Source of the DNA: Fabrea salina
Taxonomy: Eukaryota > Ciliophora > Heterotrichea > Heterotrichida > Fabreidae
DNA length: 64,000 bases
Assembly (NCBI GenBank): GCA_022984795.1
Contig: JALIHJ010000046.1
Span: 153,466 to 217,465, forward strand
Direction of reading: 5' to 3'
Position 1 is the first letter of the stretch, and each line of letters begins with the position of its first letter. Positions 9,911 to 18,660 of the stretch are shown piece after piece. The translations under genes and the position numbers were made by a program. Under the pieces are notes generated by a model, which worked only from the letters and a program-made list of their open reading frames with translations, had not been told where the DNA came from and searched no databases.

Positions 9911-10245
9911 TTTATTTATTTATTGGAATTGTTGTAAGCCGTCTAGGCCTCTGCTTCGTGTCTTGGGAAGTTTTTTGGTTGGGTTGTCATTTTCTTCTGC
10001 CGTTCTTTTCCTCTTGAGTTCCGTTCGTGTTTCTTCGTGTTTTGGGAGCGTCATTGTTCCGTTTTCTAGGCCTCTGCTTCGTGTCTTGGGTAGTTTTTTG
10101 GTTGGGTTGTCATTTTCTTCTGCCGTTCTTTTCCTCTTGAGTTCCGTTCGTGTTTCTTCGTGTTTTGGGAGCGTCGTTGTTCCGTCTTCCTGCTTTGTTT
10201 CTTCGTGTAGAGTCTTTCTGGTTTTAATGATTGTGTTTACGTAGT
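9911..10245. repeat. A-poor direct tandem repeat, period about 123 bp
   Basis: Two near-identical copies start at 9943 and 10066 with CTAGGCCTCTGCTTCGTG, followed by about 100 bp of matching T/G/C-rich sequence; a degenerate third part starts near 10175. The array follows a TTTATTTATTTATT tract at 9911. The plus strand is strikingly poor in A. A 93-codon open frame across it (9963-10244) only translates the repeat and is not called as a gene. The CTAGGCCTC core recurs near the telomere (57091, 62027). The rest of the gap to 10342 is AT-rich with nothing recognisable. Confidence 0.8.
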
Positions 10246-10342
10246 TCGGATTTGAGTGAATTATTAGTAACTTATAGGGTTACAATCATCTAGATTATGT
10301 TATCACTCAACTTAATTCTTCCAACCTTAAGATTAAATTAGG

Positions 10343-10927
10343 TTATAATAAAAGGTAAAAAGCCACCCAGGAAATGACCAAGTGAAAAGCACTGTTCTCA
10401 GCATCTCCTGTATGGTTCTGCGACAGAGTTACAACTCCGTAGTACCTGTCAGAGTGCATGTGGTGTTGCATAACGCCGCCTTGGAGTTTTCCGTAGGCCC
10501 AGAGCAGTAAGTACTTATTGTTTTCAACTAGGGGAACAGTTTGGTTAGTAGATTGATTCAAGTTCCTAGTCCAAGTTGTAACTAACCCACTGCTTTCAGA
10601 GGAGGCACTCTGAGTGTCAAAGTACATCTTGGTGTTGTGGAGCAGTTCGTGATGCCCAATAGTGTTCATGTGATGGACTTTGCTTTTCTCTGGGTTGGTG
10701 TGGTTGAACCAAACCACAGAGTAGTCCCCATCAGCCATGCTGTACTGGGTCAAGTTTTCCTTGAAGGCAACTCCGTACCAGTCATAGTCCCTGAAAATAG
10801 AAGGATCTACATGAAGAGTAAACTTAACCTGGGCTTTAGCTATTTGCCAGTCCAAAACTCCGTTCTTAAGTTTCTCCTCACCAGCGTAAGCGACCACAGC
10901 TAAAACAACTAGCCAGTTGATGTTCAT
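10343..10927 (-). CDS. DOMON-type secreted protein with GPI-anchor-like tail
   Basis: This intact 194-residue paralog of the gene at 9274-9866 has a signal peptide (INWLVVLAVVAYAG), a DOMON-like domain (VLDWQIAKAQ, DYDWYGVAFKEN, LVTTWTRNLNQ), several N-x-S/T sites and HH-rich motifs (VMQHHMHSDRYYG). It ends in a hydrophobic tail (FHLVISWVAFYLLL) preceded by small residues (GDAENSA). The ends suggest a GPI-anchored surface protein. DOMON modules bind heme or sugars; a paired His/Met could coordinate heme, but that is inference. It diverges from the propeller gene at 10960 with 32 bp between starts. Confidence 0.75.
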   Translation of the reverse strand: MNINWLVVLAVVAYAGEEKLKNGVLDWQIAKAQVKFTLHVDPSIFRDYDWYGVAFKENLTQYSMADGDYSVVWFNHTNPEKSKVHHMNTIGHHELLHNTKMYFDTQSASSESSGLVTTWTRNLNQSTNQTVPLVENNKYLLLWAYGKLQGGVMQHHMHSDRYYGVVTLSQNHTGDAENSAFHLVISWVAFYLLL

Positions 10928-10959
10928 CTTTATCTAAAAGTTAACTCATAAATAAGACG

Positions 10960-12072
10960 ATGTCACTAGAAGCCTTTTTAGATACACGTCTGGGCGACCC
11001 AGTTATAAGTATTTCACTAAACTACGAAGGACTAGTTTACGGAACCATGATGGGTAAACTGTGCCATTACAACTTCATGTCTCAAGAAGAAACAGTCATT
11101 CACGAACTAAGCGAAGAGTACATTCCAGGAGTGTGGCTTTCTTTCGAAAACATGATTTATGCAGCTGTCGGGGACAGAAAAGTAGTTATGGTAGCACCGC
11201 CTTACCGAACTGAAGACCAACAAAACATTGCCTATGACAGGTCCCACAACAGCATAACTTGCGAGTCAAGCCAAGTAATGATGCAAGAAGACACTGTGAT
11301 ACTCTTTAACCTAGACCCTCCTCGCGAACTAGAACAAGACCTACCTCGACTTGCTTCTCCTATTTACAGTCTCCAAGCTTCCACACAAATTAAAAAACGC
11401 TTTGAAGGAGTCAGGTTCCCGCCCTTTTCTGTGCCCTTTGACTTCGACGGAAACAAGGTGCTTTGGATGGAGTGGAGGTCACAGGGACAACGAGTCTTGA
11501 ACTCCTTTGCTTTGTCTCCAAATTCAAGAATCTACCCTATTGCCGAGTTCTCTAACAAGTATGGCAAAGTTAGTTTTGCAAGGTTCTTGGAAGACAGAGT
11601 TGTCTTTGTGCACAACTTCCGGCACATCAAAACCCTTGAAGTAGCTACTGGCACTGAAAAGTCCTACTTAGGCAGACAAAGAGGCGACATAGTTTGCTTA
11701 AAAGTAGTTAAGTTCCAAAAACCTAAGTTCCAAGCAAGTCCTAACATAGTAGACGGAAGAGTAGACCAAGCCAGGCTCGAAAACTCAGACATAGAACTCG
11801 AACCTAACGGAGAAAACGAACACTTTAAGACCTTGATTCTAAGTGCTGACACTGAAGGGTGCCTTTGCATTTGGGAGGGCGAAAAACTGGCAGAGGTCAT
11901 TAGAGTCAGTCACTTGCCTCAGCTAACTCCTGAGTACCAAAGCAAACAGTACTTTTCTATGGGTTACCCATATACAATAAATTCTTTTGGCTCGCGAATT
12001 GCAGTTTCTACTGACTTTGGAATTTTGGTAATAAGGTCTAAGTACCTGGAACACCTTGAACTAAATTCTTAA
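10960..12072 (+). CDS. Conserved-looking beta-propeller (WD40-like) protein
   Basis: This 370-residue protein lacks a signal peptide and membrane helix. Repeated beta-strand blocks resemble degenerate WD40 blades: SISLNYEGLVYGTMMGKL near the start and LILSADTEGCLCIWEGEKL near residue 300. Classical GH and WD pairs are mostly missing, so the fold call is by pattern only. I do not recognise a specific ortholog. The stop is 23 bp from the convergent RING gene. Confidence 0.6.
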   Translation: MSLEAFLDTRLGDPVISISLNYEGLVYGTMMGKLCHYNFMSQEETVIHELSEEYIPGVWLSFENMIYAAVGDRKVVMVAPPYRTEDQQNIAYDRSHNSITCESSQVMMQEDTVILFNLDPPRELEQDLPRLASPIYSLQASTQIKKRFEGVRFPPFSVPFDFDGNKVLWMEWRSQGQRVLNSFALSPNSRIYPIAEFSNKYGKVSFARFLEDRVVFVHNFRHIKTLEVATGTEKSYLGRQRGDIVCLKVVKFQKPKFQASPNIVDGRVDQARLENSDIELEPNGENEHFKTLILSADTEGCLCIWEGEKLAEVIRVSHLPQLTPEYQSKQYFSMGYPYTINSFGSRIAVSTDFGILVIRSKYLEHLELNS

Positions 12073-12095
12073 TATTTAACACTCATCTGTATTAG

Positions 12096-12503
12096 TTAAG
12101 GTATAAGGGTAGCATAGACAAAGCCCCCTATTCTTATCAAGGACATTTGGTTGGGGGTGTTCCCGGCCCTTCTCATTTCACACAGCCTCAGTAAAAGGAG
12201 CCTGAGACTCTCGAAGTTCCAGTTTTGTCTCTGGACGGGCTCCTGCTGAGTGGTGTGCTCTACTAGGACTTTCTTCTTTTTGAGTTGCTTTTCCTTGTAC
12301 TCGTGTCTGTGGGCTATTCGTTCGATAGAGCCAAATCGCGATTTACAGAGAGGACAAGAATTCTCTATTTTAGACCAGTGCAGGATGCACTTGTAGCAAA
12401 AGTAATGAGTGCAGCAGGACAGCTTTCCTTGAATTTCGATTTTACTATAACAAATACAGCAGAGCTGTGCTCTTTTTTCGAACCTAGTAATTATCTTTTT
12501 CAT
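12096..12503 (-). CDS. Small C3HC4 RING-finger protein
   Basis: This 135-residue protein has one RING near its N-terminus (about residues 15-58): CCICYSKIE, CCTHYFCYKCILHW and SCPLCKSRF give the Cys/His ligands of a C3HC4 ring. RINGs of this type recruit E2 enzymes, so a ubiquitin ligase role is likely. The rest is basic and unrecognised. It lies 26 bp downstream of the FHA-RINGv gene on the same strand, so two ring proteins are adjacent. Confidence 0.75.
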   Translation of the reverse strand: MKKIITRFEKRAQLCCICYSKIEIQGKLSCCTHYFCYKCILHWSKIENSCPLCKSRFGSIERIAHRHEYKEKQLKKKKVLVEHTTQQEPVQRQNWNFESLRLLLLRLCEMRRAGNTPNQMSLIRIGGFVYATLIP

Positions 12504-12529
12504 TATTAATCTTTAAGCTTAACATTAAA

Positions 12530-13729
12530 TTAAGGGTTGCTTTGGAAGCCTTCTTCAGTTATTTCTCTCATAGAGTGCTCTCTTGACTCTGGAGTGCTTC
12601 CTGCGTTGGCTTTGCCACAGCTGAAACAACTGAGCAGTTTAAAGTTCTTCTTGAAATTAAACTGAATTAAGCTTCTCCCTGCTTGCACACATAAGTTACT
12701 TCCTTTGTTGAGTATTATAGGTTTATTTATTCTGACTAGGGTTCCGAACTTACTTTCATTGTCTTCTAAGTAGAGTCCAGTGCGGGTGACTCTGATCACA
12801 GCATGGTTTCTGGACACTGAGATATCAGATATTCTAATGTCTGACTCGTGGCCTCTTCCTAATTTCACAGTTTCTTTTTTGTCCAGAGTTATTACGTAAA
12901 GCGTTTTGGGAGCATTGGGGTCAGACCCTATGGCTTCCAGCACCATGTAGTTGCTCTCTGGCTTAGTCACTCCTATTATGTCGCAAACCACTCCTTTGAT
13001 TTCTAGCTGATGCGGGTAGCGCATTTTGCACAGTTCGCACTGGAGGTTCTTCCAAGAGTAAGTGCAAGAGTTGTTGTGTTGCTTGCAGGCTACTTTGCAG
13101 GTGAGCCAGTGTTTAAGACAAAACAAGTGCACCAGTCCCATTGTGCCTGAGCACTTGCAGGGGTGGATCAGGGGGTCTTCTTCAGTTTCTTCTTCTGACA
13201 AACAGATTCTGCATGCGCCTTCGGCTTCAAAAGGTTCAACTACCAAGGGTTTTTCTGAGTTTTCTTGACAAACAAAAGACTGGCCAAGACCTCCTTGTGA
13301 GAGCTGCAGGGCTTGAACTTCGTTTTGTTTAGAACCCATAGAGTACCCCTTGACTTCTTTAACGCGCATTTGAACACGTCCCAGACGGATGATATCTCCT
13401 TCTCCCAATCGATACTTGTTCTGGGGAACTTTCATTCCCTTTATGCAGAGCCAAAGTTCTTCTTCAGCTTGAGAAGAAGGTGCTTGGGAAGGACTGATCA
13501 ATAAAAAGTGGTTTTCGTGCTTCAGAAGCTGAATCAGTAACTTAGTTTGGTTTTCTTGGGGCAAATCAGTGGGCACGTAAGAAGTTATTTGCCTTCCGTG
13601 ACGGTAAAGACAAGAAGTTTCTTTGACAGTTATGTTTGACTTAGTGGTTGACCTAGACTCGTAGTCGTAAAGGTTGTAGCTGTCTCTGTTCCAAGTAGAA
13701 GCTTTTATATTAAGGCTGAAATTCGACAT
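12530..13729 (-). CDS. FHA and RING-variant (RINGv) protein
   Basis: This is a 399-residue protein from ATG 13729; an upstream in-frame codon at 13753 is possible. A degenerate FHA-like end (GEGDIIRLGRVQMRVKE, about 100-125) is followed by a RINGv/RING-CH domain (about 169-240: CRICLSEEE, HPCKCSGTMGLVHLFCLKHW, CELCKMRYP). A well-formed FHA domain follows (about 285-365: VKLGRGHESDIRISD, SRNHAVIRV, DNESKFGTLV). FHA reads phosphothreonine and RINGv is an E3 ligase, so phosphorylation-directed ubiquitination is inferred. The GRG, SxxH and SKFGT motifs of a phospho-binding FHA are intact. The start is 58 bp from the divergent zinc transporter. Confidence 0.85.
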   Translation of the reverse strand: MSNFSLNIKASTWNRDSYNLYDYESRSTTKSNITVKETSCLYRHGRQITSYVPTDLPQENQTKLLIQLLKHENHFLLISPSQAPSSQAEEELWLCIKGMKVPQNKYRLGEGDIIRLGRVQMRVKEVKGYSMGSKQNEVQALQLSQGGLGQSFVCQENSEKPLVVEPFEAEGACRICLSEEETEEDPLIHPCKCSGTMGLVHLFCLKHWLTCKVACKQHNNSCTYSWKNLQCELCKMRYPHQLEIKGVVCDIIGVTKPESNYMVLEAIGSDPNAPKTLYVITLDKKETVKLGRGHESDIRISDISVSRNHAVIRVTRTGLYLEDNESKFGTLVRINKPIILNKGSNLCVQAGRSLIQFNFKKNFKLLSCFSCGKANAGSTPESREHSMREITEEGFQSNP

Positions 13730-13787
13730 TATTAGGAATACCCAACTATACAACCCAAACAGTACAAAGACTCAACATGATAATACT

Positions 13788-15428
13788 ATGAAAAGTCGGA
13801 AAATAAAGGACTTATTGCTAGGAGGATTAGAAGCAGCAGGAGTGCTTATGCTGAGCTCAGAACACGCAAGTTTAGTTCTAGTCTTGCTTGTTTCTACAGC
13901 TTTGGTTTGGCTATTCGAAAAAGCATGGCAAGTTCCTAAGCTTTCTTTGGTGCAAGGCTTAAGGATTCTGCTTGTAGCTCTTTTGAAACTAGGCGTTTTG
14001 CAACTCACTATTGGGATCTCCCAGATGTATTCTCCAATTATGTAAGGCTTACTTAGAGTGCTTGCTATGCAGCCAGCTTATATCTGCATCAATGCTTGTT
14101 TAGACGTGTACTCAGGCAACAAAGACTCCTCAGAACTCTTCGTTACCATCCTTTCGTTGTTTTTAGGTTCGGTACTGTGTCTTTCGCTCCAGTACTATTG
14201 GTCGGTAGTTTTAGTAGGTGCAGTATTGTCCTATGCCCAGAACCACTTGCAGAGAATGACTGTTTCTGACAAGAAAAATGGAACCAAATTGAACTCTTAC
14301 TCTTCGGCTGGTGCTTTGGCAATCTCTGCGGCTTACTCTGTTTGGAAGGGAAACTCTTCAGGCGGACTCCAAACTTTAGGAATTTCTTTGGTTTCGGGGA
14401 CCTTCGTAGGAGCTCTTGCTTTGTACCCCAAAGAAGAGCAGCAAAGACACCTAGGTTACTTAGGAGTGTTTTTTTCTGCTTGCAAGTACTTAGCAGCTCC
14501 TGCGTACCTTTGCTTGTACATTGTCAACAACACCTTCATTGTGTTTTTGGAATCCCACAGAGTAGAAGCCCCTGACCTAGAAAAGACTCCCCAGTCGCTG
14601 TTCCATCACATATTCATGCACAAAGACTCCAGAAGACTGTCTTTGTTTTTGTTCATAAACTTGTTGTTTATGTTCGTAGAGGCCCTTTACGGGTACCTTA
14701 GCAACAGCTTAGGACTCATTTCAGACTCTATACACATGGCTTTTGACTGCACAGCTTTGGCAATAGGCTTGTATGCCTCCTACGTTTCAAAGTTCCCTCC
14801 AGACAAGGAGCATCCTTACGGGTACCACCGGTACGAAGTGCTTTCGGGGTTTGTAAACGCAGTGTTTTTGATATTTGTGGGAATGAGTGTTTTTGAAGAA
14901 AGTGTGGAAAGAATCATGAGTCCCCCAGAAATCAACACAGACATGTTAATGTTGGTTTCAGTGCTGGGCTTGGTAGTTAACTTGATTGGACTCTTCTTTT
15001 TCCAAGACTCACACGGAGATAACAGCAACTTAGAAGGGGTGTTTTTGCACATTCTAGCGGACACTTTAGGCAGTGTAGGAGTCATAGTGTCTTCTTTGAT
15101 GGTGGAGGCCTGGGAGTGGTACATTGCCGATCCCATATGTTCTTTAGTGATCTCAGTTCTGATATTTATGAGTGTGTTGCCTTTGCTTTCTGAAAGTTTG
15201 AAATCACTCCTTGAAAGAGACACTGAAAAACAAGGTAAGCAGTTCAAGAAGCAAATCAGCGAAGTCGAAGGAGTAGACTTCATAGAAAAAATCTTTGTGT
15301 GGAAACTTGCAGCTGGCGAAGACGCTGCTATGGTTTGGGTCAAAGCCAAAGAAGGAGCTGACGTTATCAAAGTCACAGAGCAATGCAAAGCCCTTTTGCC
15401 CAGCTGGAACGCTGTCCAAGTTAACTAA
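13788..15428 (+). CDS. ZnT5/7-like cation diffusion facilitator, two exons
   Basis: Exon 1 is 13788-14041 and exon 2 is 14057-15428, split by a 15-nt intron (phase 2); the protein is 541 residues. Unspliced, the frame stops at once (ATG TAA). Zinc-site motifs are intact: HMAFD in helix 2 and HILAD in helix 5, each HxxxD. SLGLISDSIHMAFDCTALA and HPYGYHRYEVLSGF match the ZnT5/ZnT7/Msc2 branch, which loads zinc into the early secretory pathway. The roughly 200 residues of extra N-terminal helices fit ZnT5/Msc2 rather than ZnT7. The C-terminal domain (QISEVEGVDFIEKI) is the usual cytosolic fold. Confidence 0.9.
14042..14056 (+). other. 15-nt spliceosomal intron in ZnT gene
   Basis: GTAAGGCTTACTTAG. 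GT-AG ends, A at position 10. Removal joins AT|A (Ile) and restores a frame open to 15428. Confidence 0.9.
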
Positions 15429-15456
15429 ATAATAATTTGAATTTTAAACGTTGATA

Positions 15457-16092
15457 ATGAGACCAACTAATTTAGGCTTCAGAAGTCCCAAAGAAAAAAC
15501 TCCAGACTTTTACTTCCCACAAACTACTTTTGATGGCAGGAACCTCTCAACTACTCCTACTAAGTCACCAACTACGTTTCCTTCTTCCAAGCGTTTTCCG
15601 ATTTACGAAATAGAAGCTAGGAAAACAGGGTTCAGAGTAGGCCCAGGGTCCTACAACACTCCTGCACACCACATCAAAGGGTCTCCAGTACTGAGGCCTT
15701 ACAACGGAGGCAAAGACACTTCTAACAATGGTTACTACTATGTTGGGGACTGCTTAGTTTACGAACCCTGCTTAGTGAGCAAAGGAAGGAAAAGAAGCAT
15801 AGGCGAACACGACTGGCGAGTAGACGTAAGCCACGTTTTAACACAGAAAGGAAACGCCAACCCTATCACACTAGGTTCTCAGCAAAAAAGGAACCCCGAG
15901 GACACTCCTTGGTTCTTGCGCACTTTCGAAATTCTCGAAAAAAACAAAACTACCCCTGAGAAACGCAGTGCAAGCGTCACTAGAAGAGGAAGCAAGTCAC
16001 CTTACCTCAAAAAGGTCAAGGCACAAAGCAGATTCCTGTTCAAAGACGCCCAGTCCGAGCGCCACTTCAAAAGGCTTATAAAAGACTTATGA
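15457..16092 (+). CDS. STPGR/SHIPPO-like putative microtubule-associated protein
   Basis: This is a basic 211-residue protein from ATG 15457. It carries FRVGPGSYNTP (about residue 65), the core of sperm-tail PG-rich repeats found in axonemal and microtubule inner proteins. Proline and tyrosine motifs around it (FPIYEIEARKTGF, VLRPYNGG) suit an extended filament-binding protein. Only one clear repeat is present, so the family call is tentative; a ciliary or cortical microtubule role would be natural in a ciliate. Its TGA stop is directly followed by the stop of the convergent aminotransferase gene, with no base between. Confidence 0.5.
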   Translation: MRPTNLGFRSPKEKTPDFYFPQTTFDGRNLSTTPTKSPTTFPSSKRFPIYEIEARKTGFRVGPGSYNTPAHHIKGSPVLRPYNGGKDTSNNGYYYVGDCLVYEPCLVSKGRKRSIGEHDWRVDVSHVLTQKGNANPITLGSQQKRNPEDTPWFLRTFEILEKNKTTPEKRSASVTRRGSKSPYLKKVKAQSRFLFKDAQSERHFKRLIKDL

Positions 16093-17322
16093 TTAAGATG
16101 TTACCTTGTGGATAGCTTCAGCAACGTACTTCACGTTTGAGTTGTTAAGTCCTGCAATGCTGATTCTTCCGTCCATAGTTAAGTAAACGTGGTGGTATTG
16201 GGTGATCTTTTTGCATTGCTCTTGGTTGAGTCCTGTATAGGCAAACATGCCTATCTGGTCAGTGATATGTGTCCAGTCGTGCTTAGAACCAAGTTCACTC
16301 AGGTTCCCTACTAAAGCTGCCCTCATCTCCATAATTCTGCCTGCCATTGTTTTAACGTCTTCTTGCCACTGCTTAGACAAGGTTTGATCGTTCAGCACTG
16401 TGCTCACTATGCGTGCTCCGTGGAGGGGTGGGTTGGAGTACATTGGACGTGCTAAAATCTTAAGTTGCGAAAGGACCCTTTCAGCTTCGTCTTTGTCTTC
16501 ACAAACCATCGACAACAACCCAACACGCTCTCCGTACAAGCCAAAGTTCTTGGCAAAGCTTTGTGCCAGAAGTATGGGGAATCCCTTCTTGGCAAACAGT
16601 CTTGGAGCGTAGCCGTCCTTGTCAGTGTCTCCACTTGCAAAGCCTTGGTAAGCTGAGTCGAAGAAGGGCAAGTGTTGCTTTTTCTCCACAAGTTCAGCAA
16701 GTTGTCCCCACTGTTCGTTGTTGAGGTCGATGCCTGTGGGGTTGTGGGCACAAGAGTGCAAAATAAGAATGCTGCCTTCTTGGGCTGCTTCAATGTCCTT
16801 CATCATTCCTTCGAAGTCAAGTCTCAAGTTGGAAGGGTTGTAGTAAGTGTATTCTTTCCACTGGAGTCCAGTGTCTTTAGCAATGTTTTTGTGGTTGCCC
16901 CAAGTAGGTTTTGGCAGAAGCACGTTGTCTGACTTGTTGTAGAAGCGCTTCAAAAAGGACATCCCTAGTCTTAAGCAGCCCGTTCCTGACAAAGACTGCA
17001 CACAAGCAATCCGGCCCTCTGCAAGTGCGGGAGTGTCTCCGTAGGCTAGTTTGGCAGAAGCGCTGATGAAGGAGTGCATTCCTTCAATGGGGAGGTATTC
17101 GTGGTCAGCTTTGGAATTGAAGATCTTTTCCTCTGCTTTTTGGACTGAAGGCAAGAGCCAGGGTTTTCCTTGGTCATCTCTGTAAGCACCCACGCCTAGG
17201 TTGACCTTTTGGGGACTAGAGTCCTTTTTAAAGGCCTCTGCCACACCTAGTATAGGGTCTGGGGGGCCTTGTGGTACATCTTTCCAGTAGGTAATTCCTC
17301 TTCTCAAGTATCTATTCAGCAT
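16093..17322 (-). CDS. GOT2: Aspartate aminotransferase, mitochondrial type
   Basis: This 409-residue PLP enzyme of fold type I interconverts aspartate and 2-oxoglutarate with oxaloacetate and glutamate. The basic N-terminus (LNRYLRRGITYW) suits a mitochondrial presequence. Family motifs follow: PDPILGVAEAFKKD, VNLGVGAYRDD, HSCAHNPTGIDL and the PLP-lysine segment QSFAKNFGLYGERVG. The C-terminus has GMFAYTGL and the substrate-binding Arg in DGRISIAGL. Length and motifs are typical of GOT2, and no defect is visible. Confidence 0.95.
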   Translation of the reverse strand: MLNRYLRRGITYWKDVPQGPPDPILGVAEAFKKDSSPQKVNLGVGAYRDDQGKPWLLPSVQKAEEKIFNSKADHEYLPIEGMHSFISASAKLAYGDTPALAEGRIACVQSLSGTGCLRLGMSFLKRFYNKSDNVLLPKPTWGNHKNIAKDTGLQWKEYTYYNPSNLRLDFEGMMKDIEAAQEGSILILHSCAHNPTGIDLNNEQWGQLAELVEKKQHLPFFDSAYQGFASGDTDKDGYAPRLFAKKGFPILLAQSFAKNFGLYGERVGLLSMVCEDKDEAERVLSQLKILARPMYSNPPLHGARIVSTVLNDQTLSKQWQEDVKTMAGRIMEMRAALVGNLSELGSKHDWTHITDQIGMFAYTGLNQEQCKKITQYHHVYLTMDGRISIAGLNNSNVKYVAEAIHKVTS

Positions 17323-17379
17323 TTTTATTGGTTCCTATTTAATTTTAAAGTACTTGTTGCATTAAGAATAAGTCTAGTT

Positions 17380-17907
17380 CTAAATTTGTACTGACTTAAC
17401 TTGGGCAGGAACAAAGCTGCGCGAGTTGGGGAGTTGGAACTGCTTCACAAGGTTAAAAGTCATGGGGAAACAGTTCATTTTAGGCAGGGCAAAGGCAGCT
17501 AGTTTTTTGACTCCTGTGAGTTCCCTAAGGTTCTGTATGGCTACTTCGTAGGACATAGTAATGTTGTAAACTCCTTTGCTTCTCGCCAAAAGAAACAGGG
17601 GCTCTAGTAAAGCTAAGTTCTCTTTGGACTTAAGCATGACTAAGCACTCTACACTTTCTATGTTCTCAGCGATATTGTTGATGCCTAAAATCATGTTTTG
17701 TTGGCAGAAGTTGTTGATGTTGGAGGACTCAGTGTGTCTCCTTTTAAGTTCAGGCTGGAACTTAGCATTGGAGGCTTGTTGGTTAACTTCTCTGCACAAC
17801 ACACTTATTAACTGTTGTGTTTGGGTTCTGGAGAGTTCACTCCAGACAACATGGAAAGGGTTAGCTACTATGTGTTTGTACTTTTTTCTGGCCTTCCTGG
17901 TGTCCAT
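17380..17907 (-). CDS. RNase P/MRP protein subunit RPP38-like (L7Ae fold)
   Basis: This 175-residue basic protein has MILGINNIAENIESVECLVM (about 72-91) and LTGVKKLAAFALPK (about 130-143), which match the L7Ae/L30e core as it occurs in RPP38 (GINxVTRxLE, then GLKxVLALAFKK). RPP38 binds kink-turn RNA in RNase P and RNase MRP. The family is well supported; assignment to RPP38 rather than another L7Ae protein is by the pattern of the core and the N-terminal NPFHVVW segment. It lies 57 bp upstream of the aminotransferase gene on the same strand. Confidence 0.65.
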   Translation of the reverse strand: MDTRKARKKYKHIVANPFHVVWSELSRTQTQQLISVLCREVNQQASNAKFQPELKRRHTESSNINNFCQQNMILGINNIAENIESVECLVMLKSKENLALLEPLFLLARSKGVYNITMSYEVAIQNLRELTGVKKLAAFALPKMNCFPMTFNLVKQFQLPNSRSFVPAQVKSVQI

Positions 17908-17993
17908 TTATAAACCTATTTGGACTTATACTGGGAATTATTCTAGAATCTAACAAGTCTTTGTTAAGTAAAATAGGTGAAGAAATAATTTAA

Positions 17994-18629
17994 ATGTGGT
18001 GGATAGCTCTTTTCGGAATTTGTGCTTTGGCAGATCCTAAAGCCCCGCTTTGGCCCAACAAGTTCATGCAAACTTTCAACGAAACCTTTAGCTATGGTAG
18101 TTTCCTAGGCCCCTATACAACTAAGGGGACATACTACTATGACTGGTCAGCCAAAAAATACAAGGTTTACAGAGAGAACGGAAGACACGACCGCTATTGT
18201 GGACTCAATGGATTCAAGCTTTTCGAAGACACTCCTTGCAGCCAAATAGTAGTTGACGGAGACAGGTACCTTCACTACCCTGAAAAAAATGAATGCTGTT
18301 TCTGCTGCTCTGCCGAGCATGGATGTGGAATGTTGTTCCCCCAATGGCTCCAGGATGCAGAGTACATTGGAGAAGAAGAACACATGGGAGTCAAAAGCTA
18401 CAAGTGGAACAAACCTGGACTCCAAAACAACTTTTACTATGAAACCATTGCTGAGGACCCATTGGACAGAACTATGCTCAGCATCTACCAGGAACCCAAC
18501 GACCTCCAAGACTTCCACGACTTTTCTTCAAGCATTCCTCAAGGCACCCTTGACTTGCCCAGTATTTGCTCTAAGACCACTACCTGCTCTTATTTCTCCA
18601 CCTGCACACTGGTGCGTAACTCTTCCTAA
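17994..18629 (+). CDS. Secreted Cys-rich protein, tandem copy 1
   Basis: This 211-residue protein has a signal peptide (WWIALFGICALA), no membrane helix and about a dozen Cys, with a dense ECCFCCSAEHGCG cluster near residue 100. Aromatic motifs (GTYYYDWSAKKY, YKWNKPGL) and overall layout recall ependymin-like/LolA-fold secreted proteins, but this is only a resemblance. It is the first of two tandem copies 667 bp apart; the first roughly 100 nt of coding sequence are identical. Confidence 0.75.
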   Translation: MWWIALFGICALADPKAPLWPNKFMQTFNETFSYGSFLGPYTTKGTYYYDWSAKKYKVYRENGRHDRYCGLNGFKLFEDTPCSQIVVDGDRYLHYPEKNECCFCCSAEHGCGMLFPQWLQDAEYIGEEEHMGVKSYKWNKPGLQNNFYYETIAEDPLDRTMLSIYQEPNDLQDFHDFSSSIPQGTLDLPSICSKTTTCSYFSTCTLVRNSS

Positions 18630-18660
18630 TTTAATGAATTAGAAAATAGACATAATTTAA

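Noticed and set aside
9963-10244. 93-codon plus-strand frame
   Set aside because: It only translates the 123-bp direct repeat; composition is low-complexity and no start context or domain supports it.
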